Of a DNA stretch of 64,000 bases, positions 22,601 through 32,420 are shown piece after piece. The translations under genes and the position numbers were made by a program. The first letter of the stretch is position 1. The number at the start of each line of letters is the position of its first letter. The stretch comes from Anaspis maculata (taxonomy: Eukaryota > Arthropoda > Insecta > Coleoptera > Scraptiidae). The stretch spans positions 47,607,257 to 47,671,256 of the forward strand of contig OX421965.1 in NCBI GenBank assembly GCA_949128115.1. The letters run 5' to 3'. The notes below the pieces were generated by a model. That model made no database searches. It saw nothing but the letters and a program-made list of their open reading frames with translations, and was not told the DNA's origin.

Positions 22601-25600
22601 GGATCAGGTTGCCACATGAACGTCGAAAAACAGTCAACGAGAAAGAGTCACATTCGAAAAAAAGTCGATCAATCAACTTCAATATTTACTGTTTGGTGTT
22701 CGAAACATTGCTGCTGCAGGGATAAATGTAAATAATCGGTTTTAAGCAGGACCCGGAGTTCCCAGATGTCGTGCTGCGGACGTGGTCCAATATTTTTTTC
22801 GGAAATATACCGATTGTTTGAAGACCTGTGTCAGGTTCCCGCTTGTGTCAACTTGACGCGGGCAAGAAGACTCACTTTGCTCAAGTTGTGAAAAGAATAC
22901 TAGCTTAATCGGTATTTCGCCTTGGTACCTAACTACCTACATTGCAATGATATCTGGCTGCAGCATGTTGTCTGAATCATTTTCCTTTTATTGACGAGAA
23001 ACACTTTGCTTCGCAGCTATTTACCAAAAACCTTATTAAAAGCCTTATTGAGCGACATATCTCTTAAAAGTTGCGATCTGAGAAGGCGCAGCTCTTTTTG
23101 GAGAAGTAGAAATAAAGATGTTAGAGCAGCCCTTGAAAAAAAAATTACTTGGAGGAAACTTTCGCATAAGAACAGGAAGGAGATGTCATGTAAATATACA
23201 GGGTGTTTGCAAACTTTAGGTAGAAAATTGAGCCGCAGTTGAAGAAATGCCCCAGAAGTGCCGGAAAAATGTTGAAAAAAACTATGATCTTTGTTTTTGA
23301 AAATATGGAGTCTACTTTCGTTTTTTTTTGAGATTTTAGGAAATTCTCACCATCAGACCAAACAGCAAACTATTTGAACCTTTGAATGTGCCTCGTAGTT
23401 TTAGTTAGTATATAGGGTGAGTCATGAATCGCAAAAATCTATTTTTCCTCGAAAATGGCCGTGAAAGGTTCAAGAGGTCATGAACAAATAATTCTCATAT
23501 GAAATTTCCTGCATGCATTTTTAAAGAAAACTGGATTTTCAGGATTTACGACTTACCCAGTAAGTAGATAAAATTGCAAAACACATTCAAAGGTTTAAAA
23601 ACATTGCTTATTGGTCTGTTGAGAACGCAGTTCACTAAAATCTTTCGAAATAACGAAAAAATAGAGGGGGTCGAAGGACTTGACCTGTCATATTTTCAAA
23701 AATAAGAACCCCAATTTTTTTTTAACATTTGTCTGATACTTTTGAAGCATTCATGTAACTGCGGTTTGATTTTCTACCCCAAAGTTTGCAAACACCCTGT
23801 ACCTATAATATACCTTCTACCCTTAATAATGTTATTTTATGTTGTCAATAAATTCTGTAAGAAATCTCCAAGCAAATCACACATCTTATTCAGTAGACAA
23901 TAAAAACCGTCAACAGAGAGGAATATATCTAATTTTTTTTTTTTTCTTTTCAAGAGTCTAATCAAGACTCTTGATCTTGACAGCCCTACTCTTGTCTTGT
24001 CTAGAAATTTCAAGACAAGAGTTTTTAAAGGTCTTGTCTAAGTCTTGACGTCTTTTCAAGACAAGACTCTAGAAAGTCTAACTCTAGACGGCAACACTAT
24101 CAAAGTATAAGGGTGCAACTCGGTAGTTCTCCATTCAGTGATGTAATCAAATGAAAATGATCGGTAGCCAGTGCCTAGGCCTACTATTTCCAGAAAAAAG
24201 ACATTTAACTTTTTCCCTCTTCCCGGCAGCCAATAAAGTTGGTGAGGTACAACCATTTTACCACAAAAAAGTAACCTCGGCATTGGTAACTGCCTTCTTG
24301 TTGAATGAACATTGTCATTCGAATTGTTTTTGGTTTCACAGACTTTCTTTGCTTGTGATGGCTAATGTCGTTATTGAAAGGAAGAACTACATTCGGCATT
24401 CTAATGCCTCAAATTTTGTCAAGTCAGCCACATGAATTTTTCATCATCAGTGAAGACGTTTGTCTCCGGCAGCTGATCAAACAAAAGATGTACGATTTTT
24501 GTGTGAAAATTGCAAAAATTGAAACGGTTTCGCTGCGATCGAATGCTTCTTGGAGAGAGCATATTGCCGCAAAATGTTTAATTTCACCTGGAAATAATCT
24601 CATAGGACTTGGTGTTGACATTGTCAACTGCAATGCTATACGCAAATTTGGTAAGATCATTTCAAACGGCGCAGAAAGGACGATAAGACTCCGTTTTTTG
24701 TTCGAATTTTGAGCAACAACTTTTCGTGGTTTTTCCACTTCTTCTCCCCATATACAGGTACTGTAGGGTTAGCGCTGATGGCTACACTTCTAAATTGAAA
24801 GAGTATGGTTCAAACAGTCACTGTGGCAAGTGGCATGTTCTAACCTTACAGTGCAGGGTGCTTTTCGCCTACTGTTCGGATCGAGGTCCAAATATAGCTA
24901 ATATTGCATTTTTCCACGCTTTCCACATCTTCCTCGTCTTTTATGGGACAGCTAGACACACCTGACCAATTTTTCTTGGCATCACTGTTAACACCAGATT
25001 GCATCAAATTATTTGCATGCTAATTCGTACCTCTCGAGGCAATATATTTTCCTCAAGACGCATTCGATGGCGACGAAACCTTATATATTTTTGCAATTTT
25101 CGCACAAAAATGGTATATCTTTTGTTTGAACAGCTGTCTGAGACAAACGTCTACACTGATAATGATAAATTTTTGTGACCGACTTGACAAAATGTGAAGC
25201 ATAAGAATGCCTAACGTAACTTTTCCTTTCAATAACCAGATTAGCCATCATGAGCAAAGAAAGTCTGTAAAATCATGAACAACTCGAATGACAATGTTTG
25301 TTCTACAAGAAGTCAGTTCCTAATGTCGATGTTACTTTTTTTGGGGTAAAATGGTTGTACCTCACCAACTTTATAATTGCCAGTCACTTCCTTGATTATT
25401 GTGCAAATAGTTAACGCAAATGGCTGCCGGGAGAAGGAAAAAAGTTGAATGTCTTTTTTCTGGAAATAGCAGGCCTAGGCACTGGCCACCGATTATTTTC
25501 AATTGATCACATCACTGAATAAAGAACTACCAAGTTTCACTCTTATACTTTTAAAATTCACTGATTCACCCGAAAATTAAATTAACGAAGCTGATTTTTG

Positions 25601-28032
25601 CCACCACAAAGTTTTTGATCATATGGCAGTATTTATCCAGGAGCGGATACCTATCTTTTTGTTATATTTTGGAACAATTTTTCCAACATTTTTGAACTTA
25701 AGAGCCATGACAGTAAAAACCTACACTAAAAAAGCGATTCTTTCAAGCGAATCACTTGTCAATGTCTCAATATCAATGATAACCAAGGTCAACCAAGAGA
25801 CTTACCGCTGTAATCACCGGTAAATCGCTTAAAATCGCCACCACCACATCGTATGTGGCCGCCACCGATGACATTCCTGACATCAATAATGGTTTTGACA
25901 AAGTTTTTGCTTGCTGCGATCCACATGGTGAGGTGAGAACAGCGACTTTATCCTGAAGAAATTTCCAGATATGAAGAGCAAACTGACATCATATAACATC
26001 CTTCCAGTCCTTCCACTGCTTCAGTGAATCATTTTGAATCAGTGAAACAGGGCGGTTTAAAACTTATGAATTTTCTGTCAAGGGTAAATTGACTCACTTT
26101 GACACAAAAATCATTAAAAAAAATTGTTCAAGAGTTGTTTTCCACAAATTTGTTTAGGGTTAGGTTATAAGGTCAACGAATCTACCCTTAACAGTAAAGT
26201 CACAAGTTGTGATCCAAAATGGCATATTTTCTCGCCGGTATGTTCCCAAGAAGTCACTGGGGAGTTATGGAAAAATGTTTTTACACACTTTTTTTCTCAG
26301 AGAGAGGTTTTGAATGAAATCACCATACCCAAGATAAAGCTCCTATCAAATTTCTTGATTGGCGTTCTCAAATTAAGAGCTTTTGCGTTAGATGAATGAT
26401 TATTTGTATTTATATTTTTCTCCTTCTTTGTCTTTCTATACATTTATTAGTTAGTAGTTATTTCAGTACGATTTAAGTTGATTTAAGAATATTATACAAA
26501 CTGTGCAAATTACCGGTTTCTTTTGTTTTTATTTTCTATTGTTTCTTTTTCTCTTGTTATAAGGATGTAATTCTTGATGAACAATAAATTATAATAATAA
26601 TAATAATAATAATTTTTTTTCTCAACTTTCAAAAATTTAACTTAAAACAAGGCGTAACCTCATTCGGAAATTTTTCATTAGGAATCAATGACATTGTTTA
26701 CATGACACAGTGTACTCTGTGGCACAGTGTCACATTCTTCAAATATTTTAGTGAATATTGAAATAAGGGGCCCTTATTTTTTTTCCGGAAGAAAAAAATT
26801 CACCATTATATCATGGTACCATCATTCCAGAGTCTCTGGAAACCCTTTCTACAATACGAACCCCGAGAAAATACGCCATTTTAGAATCACTCTATAATCT
26901 ATATGTATATTATTATATAAGAAGACGATCTGGTGCAGAGTTGGTATCCAAATTTGCTTGTACGGTGGCGTCGCCTGCCGGCGGCTAGGTACCAAAAAGT
27001 TACGATGGCGCTTCTTTGTATATTTACACATAACGCTGTAACTCTGAAACTATTGGGCCTAGAATAAAACATACACAAATGACAATTGTGCCATGTCAAA
27101 CAATAGGTGCTTTCCTTTTACAACCTGAACTAAGTATTCTGACCTAAGTTGTTAGTGGTATCTCACTTTCGCGCATGTGATTTTTGGCTCTTTCTCTCTC
27201 CAACTTAGATCAGATCAGATCGTGAGTTTTGTGGTAAAAGGAAAGCACCTAATGTCAAGTTATAAAGTTACAAACTGATTGCTATGCCTACCTAATATTT
27301 AAAAAACGCACTAAAAAGTCGTAAGGTAGTTTTCAAATTTTGATTTGTTCAGTTTTATCGTGATATTTAAGGAAATGTCAAAAGATCGTTTTAAAACATT
27401 CGAGACTGTCACAAAATTACACTTTTGTTTCTAATTGACTTGACCCTATATTCTCTTACAATTTCCGAGATGCCAGTGGCAAGTGTTGCAAAACTCATGC
27501 ATCACCCTGTATAATCTCTTTAGTTTTATTGATATTATTCTTCTTCATAGATTTCTACCGATGATATTGACCGCAATCAAAGATATGCTATATGCTATAT
27601 CAGCTGTCAACATTTTGATATTGGCTGGCCAGGCCACGTTATTACGTTACAGTACAAGTAGCTTTTGATTCCAGCTTTCCAGCGGAACTTTTTTTTTCAA
27701 AAAATGGTGAAGTACTGGAAGGGCTCAGCTCTCGTTTAAGTTTGCTCTTTTCTTTTTAGAAAATTCCTCGTGATGAAGCCGCCGCAGTAATTAGTAAGTT
27801 GTATCTGGCAATTATCTTGCCAAAACTGTCACGGTTAGGGATGTCACAGGCTGCGCCTCTTTGGATTGTTTACCCAACCAATTAATCATTAATTTCCTTT
27901 AGATAAATTCAAATAACCAATATTAATTTGTTTTAGGTGATGAAGACTTCATTTTCTTTCTACACAATGCTTTTGCAGCTTACTGAGATAAAAAATGAGC
28001 CTCAAAATTATGTAACATATTGTCACGAATAG
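19695..28032 (+). CDS. Insect odorant receptor (7tm_6 family), seven exons
   Basis: Predicted olfactory receptor subunit, expected to sit in sensory-neuron membranes and form an odour-gated cation channel with Orco. Exons: 19695-19707, 19771-20009, 20080-20663, 20896-20998, 21160-21264, 21374-21532 and 27937-28032. All introns are GT-AG, phases agree throughout, and the total is 432 codons plus stop, normal for the family. Seven hydrophobic segments lie near residues 43-61, 70-88, 133-152, 185-212, 287-311, 317-340 and 382-415. Family signs are the HHQMLL segment before the fifth helix, QLFLACALGSEV after the sixth, and the C-terminal TSFSFYTMLLQ. The 13-nt first exon is the least certain part; a start at 19806 would give 416 residues. 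The first five introns are 63-232 bp, but the sixth is 6404 bp and filled with nested transposons. No tandem paralogue lies in the window. Ligand unknown. Confidence 0.85.
22006..24099. mobile_element. Non-autonomous hAT element, 2.1 kb
   Basis: TIR TAGTGTTGCCGTCTAGA at 22006 and its complement ending at 24099. The 8-bp target duplication TCAAAGTA at 21998-22005 and 24100-24107 is perfect, diagnostic of hAT transposases. Both ends carry dense AAGACAAG and CTTGTCTTG motifs in both orientations, as in hAT subterminal binding sites. No transposase frame remains. A CAGGGTG-type MITE sits inside at 23199-23799. Confidence 0.9.
23199..23799. mobile_element. CAGGGTG-type MITE, about 0.6 kb, nested in the hAT element
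   Basis: Ends CAGGGTGTTTGCAAACTTT and its complement, followed by a further paired block with GTAGAAAAT and CCGCAGTT, about 45 bp in all. TA lies on both sides (23197-23198 and 23800-23801). The termini match those of the transposase element at 16856. Confidence 0.85.
27105..27250. mobile_element. 146-bp MITE in the last receptor intron
   Basis: Inverted ends AGGTGCTTTCCTTTTAC and GTAAAAGGAAAGCACCT with 3-bp flanks AAT at 27102-27104 and 27251-27253. The target size and AGGT start resemble the element at 161-1260. Confidence 0.75.
27937..28032 (+). CDS. Terminal exon of the odorant receptor
   Basis: Follows the acceptor TTTGTTTTAG at 27927-27936 and begins in phase 0 with VMKTSFSFYTMLLQ, the conserved C-terminal signature of insect odorant receptors. 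It continues for 31 codons to TAG at 28030-28032. The preceding exon ends in phase 0 (CSTFTN) at 21532. The tail after the signature, including EIKNEPQNYVTYCHE, is longer than in many family members. Confidence 0.82.
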   Translation: MMKTSFSFYTMLLQLTEIKNEPQNYVTYCHE

Positions 28033-28040
28033 CAATGTCA

Positions 28041-28073
28041 CGAATAGAAAGGGTTTATCCCTTTTGCTATTCG
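28041..28073 (+). promoter_or_regulatory. Hairpin just after the odorant receptor stop codon
   Basis: CGAATAGAAAGGG pairs with CCCTTTTGCTATTCG across a short loop, 8 bp after the stop. The first arm is also a direct repeat of the stop region (TGTCACGAATAG occurs twice, at 28021 and 28036). It would lie in the 3' UTR; its role is unknown. Confidence 0.5.
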
Positions 28074-28894
28074 TAGACTGGGGTTCACTTTTTACTGTTG
28101 TTCTTTAGCACAGCTGAAAGCTGAAACCGGGAGAGATGATATGGGAACTCGAACATTGTGCTAAAATAATAAGTTTAATAATTATTATATGGTAATTCCA
28201 CACATCACACTTTATGAAAATACTTCTACTCTACTTACTACACAATAATTAGCTAGGTATCTGACTGAATCACAGTGTATTTAAACAATGCCCAGGAGGG
28301 CTCACCGGATGATAATCGAGTCGATTGGTGGTCGATTGAATCGACCACCAATGACTATACCACCAAACCAATTGCCTGATGACAATCGAATCCCCATGAA
28401 CCCCCGTATTCCCGTATGTAAGTCTCTTTAATCGAATCATCCAGTCAGGTTATTGACGCAAGCAGGTACCTGCACTACTTGTTTTCTCGTGCAAATACCT
28501 TTGTTTGCATTTTATTCCATCGCGGAAATGACCTAGCAGAGCCTGCCAATGATTGGGCGATTCGACAACTTACATATTTGGGCTACACGTGCCTTTTTCG
28601 TTATTATATTCAAGGGATGAGCTTTCACCTAGGGCCTTTATGTCATTATCATGACAATACGTTAGGGATGAATGCCTGGCCCCGATATAGATTTTTACCG
28701 GGGCCAATTTCTCAAGATTTTAGAAAATAAAAATAGATTTTTCGCAATAAGGACCTCCCTCGGTACCTACCAATCAACTCACTACCACATTGCAAGGGTC
28801 TGTTTTTTTTTCCCATTTCTTGACTCACAAATAAGCTCACGTAGCGAATCCAAAGTGTAGGTACGTTGCCGTCCCTCTCACCCTAGCACTTTAT
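28074..28894. other. Sequence downstream of the receptor gene
   Basis: Contains a perfect 13-bp-arm palindrome, ATTGGTGGTCGAT and complement, at 28324-28352. Open frames here (up to 83 codons) are not recognised. No clear AATAAA poly(A) signal was found near the receptor stop; the closest is an A- and T-rich stretch near 28160. Confidence 0.4.
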
Positions 28895-29133
28895 CAGTGG
28901 CGTATTTATGGGGGTGACATGGGGGGCATGTGCCCCCCCCCCCCCTATCGATCTGTGATGATAATAATAATAAAAAGAAGGTATACCGGCAAAAGAACAG
29001 GCGCGCTCCAATAATGTTGAAAATTTCAAAATGTATACCTAATTTCGTTGTTTAACCCCCCCCCCCCCCCCCGCAAACACGTATCTTTATTTAAAAAAAA
29101 TCACCTTGCCCCCTCATCCCAAATCTCTAAATA

Positions 29134-30428
29134 CCCTGTCGGAAATTTCATATAAAGGCCTATTAAAAAAAATTATATGATTTCTATATGTTCTGTATAC
29201 GGTTAGTGCATTTGCAATTTGTATATAGAAACCTACAAGAATCTTATTTGCTAATTGTATTACACAGCCTATAGAATCATATGGGGCTCCTATTTGAAAA
29301 TGCTGATAGATTCGACGTGAAACGGAAAAGCCAATACATTTCTATATGGTATTACATATAAACGCCTATTATCAAATAGCACATAGGGAATTGCACATAG
29401 GGAATTGCAAATAGGTCTCTTGCATGAATATCACATACGAATCTGTATTATGAATTCCAAATAAAGTCGAAGACAAGCTGCTTCAATGGAGGTATACTCA
29501 CCTTTTTTTTTTTGTAATCAATTCCCTAATCTCCTTCTCACTTGCTAAAAACCGATAAACATGACTTAATGAAAAAGATCCAATTGCACTAGTCTAGGTG
29601 TTACCTCCCACATGAGTAATTGTGGCTTGAAGATATTCGTTTTCGAATTTCACCATATATTTCTTGGAAAAATTAACGTTTTTCTCATCGAATCTCCGTA
29701 TGCGGGAGATCGGAACGATGCACTTGCAATTATCCTCGATAAATCTTACGTATGCAAATATGACGATGACGGCCTTGACAGGGCAGGATCCTCGAATAGG
29801 TCTCACTATAAAATAACATTTTGCAATGAGCATAAACCAAAGCAAACACAAAAATCAAAGATGCCAAAAAACTAACCGCAATGAAAACTGTTGCACCCTG
29901 TTGCACAGTGCACACCAACCACACACGCTGAGGAAGCACAGAGTCCACAGAGCGGAAGCACACACGTTTTGACCTGGTTTTGACTTTTGACCGTTAACAA
30001 ACAAAACCCAAGGATGACAAAACTGACGAGACGCAACGGCGGCACAGATACTTGATACTTCGGCTTCGGCGAAGTGGCGAAGTAGAGCCGACAGTAGGGA
30101 ATCTGCATTATCGGCAGTCCTCGGCAATTCCAAGATAATTTAATTCTATTTGCATTTTCAAATAGAATTGGATTGGTATATTCCTTATAGGTATTTCCAA
30201 ATACAATTCTATATGAATTTATACGATTCCAGTGTGATGAGAATTTTTCATATAGAAACCTATTACATTTATTTTGTAATTCCAAATAAAGGATTAAAAT
30301 TTACTTGTTCATATAAAAGCCTGTAAGCTCAATAACATATAAAGCTAACCCTTCATAGAGATTCCTATAAGTTCAGATAGAAACATATGGGGAGCAAATA
30401 CAATTTCTATATGGCATTTCTAACAGGG
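29134..30428. mobile_element. 1.3-kb element carrying a gene-like fragment
   Basis: Ends CCCTGTCGGAAATTTCATAT and, inverted, CCCTGTTAGAAATGCCATAT, each next to TA (29132-29133 and 30429-30430). Subterminal zones (to about 29480 and from about 30140) are rich in CATATAGAA and CCTAT motifs in both orientations. The centre, about 29500-30135, is different in character and looks like the promoter, first exon and second exon of a cellular gene on the minus strand. Confidence 0.65.
29605..29805 (-). pseudogene. Exon-like fragment resembling the N-terminus of insect BEN-domain-type proteins
   Basis: On the minus strand, a 201-nt stretch between an acceptor (ATTTTATAG) and a donor (GGGAG followed by GTAAC) is open. 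It encodes FAYVRFIEDN and IVPISRIRRFD followed by KKYMVKF and ATITHVG. This order of motifs resembles, from memory, a small N-terminal module seen in many hemipteran and other insect BEN-domain or unnamed regulatory proteins. No in-frame ATG lies inside, so an upstream exon would be needed; a possible one with donor GCG/GTTAGT lies near 29880. No later exons are visible. It is probably a fragment captured by the surrounding element, not a working gene. Family call tentative. Confidence 0.4.
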
Positions 30429-30819
30429 TACGCCACTGCATTTTATGTAAATGTAAGTCTATTTCACAGGGTGACGCCGTCCTTAGCCAATATTTTTGAA
30501 AAAAGTATCATTTTAAACGTTTACCATAATGTTATAATAAAACTATATCTTATTATAGAAAGTTCGCACAATACTTCATGTTAATTATTGTTCTGATCGT
30601 TATGATCAATGATAGGGTTATTGCACTTTTTCTTATTATTATCTTGAATGAAGCAATGTTAGCCAGTGTTTTTGTCAAATAAATGAAAATATAATTATTT
30701 ATTCGTTTATTTCTTAATTTATTCAGGTAATCTCACTGAGTGAGTGAGTGAGAACTGAGTGAGATTCCGCAAATCTGATGCACGATTTGTTCTATTTTGT
30801 GAATTTGAAACTCAAAATA

Positions 30820-30950
30820 CCGGGTGTTTATAAACGTCTGTGATCGCGGCAGGCTTTGGTCAGGCCAAAAGTCGCAGTGAAAGGCACGATTTGAAAGAGT
30901 GATAGGAGATTCCAAAGGCGATATGATAACAAACGTTTATAAACACCCGG
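30820..30950. mobile_element. 131-bp MITE with CCGGGTGTTTATAAACGT ends
   Basis: Perfect 18-bp TIR (CCGGGTGTTTATAAACGT; complement at the right end) flanked by TA at 30818-30819 and 30951-30952. Fits a Tc1/mariner-mobilised MITE. Confidence 0.88.
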
Positions 30951-31031
30951 TACATAGGTTTTGTACTCGGTTTTGTATCTACTTATGGTTTTCAACGGAG
31001 TACTGTGTCCCGTTCGCTTCTAATTATTAGG

Positions 31032-31204
31032 ATAACGTTTTGGAGCAAAAATAAAATGACAAGCTGGAACGCTGGGAGGATATCTAGGTACAGCTGCTGA
31101 TGGCCGCTGATAGTTTCGCTCCAAAACTTTGCAGGTGGCATCAGCCGTAGCCTCGGCCGTAGCCCTCCTCCCCCCAGCTTGTCACTTTATTTTTGCTTCA
31201 AAAA
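31032..31204. mobile_element. Small MITE, AAGCTGG/CCAGCTT type
   Basis: Left GGAGCAAAAATAAAATGACA and right TGTCACTTTATTTTTGCTTC are inverted partners, and the AAGCTGG block continues the pairing. Ends not defined to the base. Confidence 0.65.
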
Positions 31205-31593
31205 GTCTCTCTACTGAAAACAAAGAGTTAACAGTTAACAAGATATAGATAGTTAGTTGCATTAACAATACGATAAACGCAGCCTTCTCCGGGAGTGACT
31301 TTGAGATCAGCATACAGAGCCGTGAAATTAAGATATTGTGGACTGGATTATGATCAGACTCTCTGCTAGCTTTTACCTATTAGCACAGATATTAGGTAGG
31401 TCACTCAGACTTTAGATACCTACCCGTAGCCGTAGGTAGGTACTTCATTGTAGTGTAGGTACCTGTATTGTAGGTATCTACAGGTACATACCTCCTCTTA
31501 TATGGAATAAAACATATTTTAAATAAAAATAAAACAGTATATTTTTATTTATATTTTATTTATTTATTTATATGTATAAATACTTAGGTTTGG

Positions 31594-31711
31594 TTGCGGC
31601 CAAAATAAAGTGGACGATAATGTCAACGAGTTGGCGTGCTGTCATGCGACGTTCAGGTCAGAATCCTAGAGAATCTGTCAACTGTCGTCCACTTTAAAAA
31701 GTCCGCAATAG
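31594..31711. mobile_element. Small MITE, AAAGTGGACGA type
   Basis: TTGCGGCC...AAAGTGGACGA on the left pairs with TCGTCCACTTT...CCGCAA on the right. About 118 bp. No clear target duplication. Confidence 0.6.
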
Positions 31712-32040
31712 TAACTGCAATTTGTTAAAACTATAAATATGAAGAATAATTAATTATGAAGACAGAATTTTTAATTTTGCGATGCAAGCGACATCTTTGA
31801 TATCGAGCGTCAAGCGAGGCTCGTCCACTGCAAAGTAATGCGTAGTAGTTTCAGGAACTCTTCACAGGTGGCGCTCCAAGCTCTATAACGGATTTTCCAT
31901 GGCTAACGCTGTTACTCGTACAATTATTTTCCTTATTTCAGTTCCGCAGTTGACTTACATGCATCCTAAGAAATTAATTATTTGAATTAAACGTTGGTGG
32001 GTTGGCTCTGGCTTGAGAAGGATTCTGTAAAATAAAAAGT

Positions 32041-32050
32041 AAAAAAAAAA
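32041..32050 (-). terminator. Pol III terminator of tRNA-Gly
   Basis: Ten consecutive T residues on the minus strand, two bases after the tRNA 3' end. Confidence 0.85.
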
Positions 32051-32052
32051 GA

Positions 32053-32124
32053 TGCGATGGCCGGGAATCGAACCCGGATCAACTGCTTGGAAGGCAACTA
32101 TGCTGACCATTACACCACCATCGC
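32053..32124 (-). tRNA. tRNA-Gly (anticodon TCC)
   Basis: The minus strand folds as a 72-nt cloverleaf. The acceptor stem GCGATGG/CCATCGC is perfect, with discriminator A. The D-arm carries the A box TGGTGTAATGG. The anticodon loop CTTCCAA has anticodon TCC, reading GGA glycine codons. The T-arm CCGGG-TTCGATT-CCCGG carries the B box. Two wobble pairs occur at the top of the anticodon stem. A run of ten T residues on the minus strand (32041-32050) directly follows as the Pol III terminator. No intron. Confidence 0.93.
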
Positions 32125-32141
32125 ACATGCTGGATTTGCTG

Positions 32142-32420
32142 CTAAGGACGGAGTTAAATTGGCAAATTGAGCCGTTGCGGAATCAATCGCTATGGGCTTA
32201 TTTCTTGATAGAAATTAACCATCGAGGTCTTTTTCGAAAGCCACAAGGGTATACTTTTGGTTTGATCTTATTAGTAGTAAAATCCACGAATTTTTTCGAA
32301 TTTCGGAGTTTTCAATTTTTTTTGGGAATGCTAATGGGCTCAAACCAAAGTACACCCTTGTAGCTTCCGAAAGAAACCTGAATGGTAAATTTACGTCAAG
32401 GAATATACCCACAGCGATTG
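32142..32420. mobile_element. MITE of the AAGGACGGAGTT family beside the tRNA gene
   Basis: Starts AAGGACGGAGTT 17 bp from the 5' end of tRNA-Gly. The arms share GGGCTCAAACCAAAGTACA-type blocks with the copies at 14255 and 14513. The outer right arm is eroded after GATTGATTCC. Confidence 0.75.

Larger units (their letters stand above)
21540..25640. mobile_element. Inverted-repeat element in the last receptor intron, host of the hAT insertion
   Basis: Inner arms at about 24108-24720 and 25010-25555 are reverse complements (for example GTGCCTAGGCCTACT near 24171 and its partner near 25470). An outer match, ATGATCAAAAACTTT, occurs at about 21592 and inverted at about 25612. The left arm is split by the hAT element at 22006-24099 and has an extra stretch (21605-21955) that is related, inverted, to the loop at 24745-24860. 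Its exact limits cannot be fixed. Non-coding. Confidence 0.65.
28895..30438. mobile_element. hAT MITE interrupted by a 1.3-kb element
   Basis: TIR CAGTGGCGTA at 28895 and TACGCCACTG ending at 30438. The flanks CACTTTAT (28887-28894) and CATTTTAT (30439-30446) are an 8-bp target duplication with one mismatch. The hAT's own sequence is only about 28895-29133 plus the last few bases, and includes two long C-runs near 28938 and 29057. The rest is the inserted element at 29134-30428. Confidence 0.82.
30439..32050. other. Intergenic sequence with three small MITEs
   Basis: Besides the three inverted-repeat elements listed separately, the stretch holds many TAGGTACCT-like short repeats (31390-31500) and an AT-rich run (31530-31590). 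No coding sequence is seen. Confidence 0.5.
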
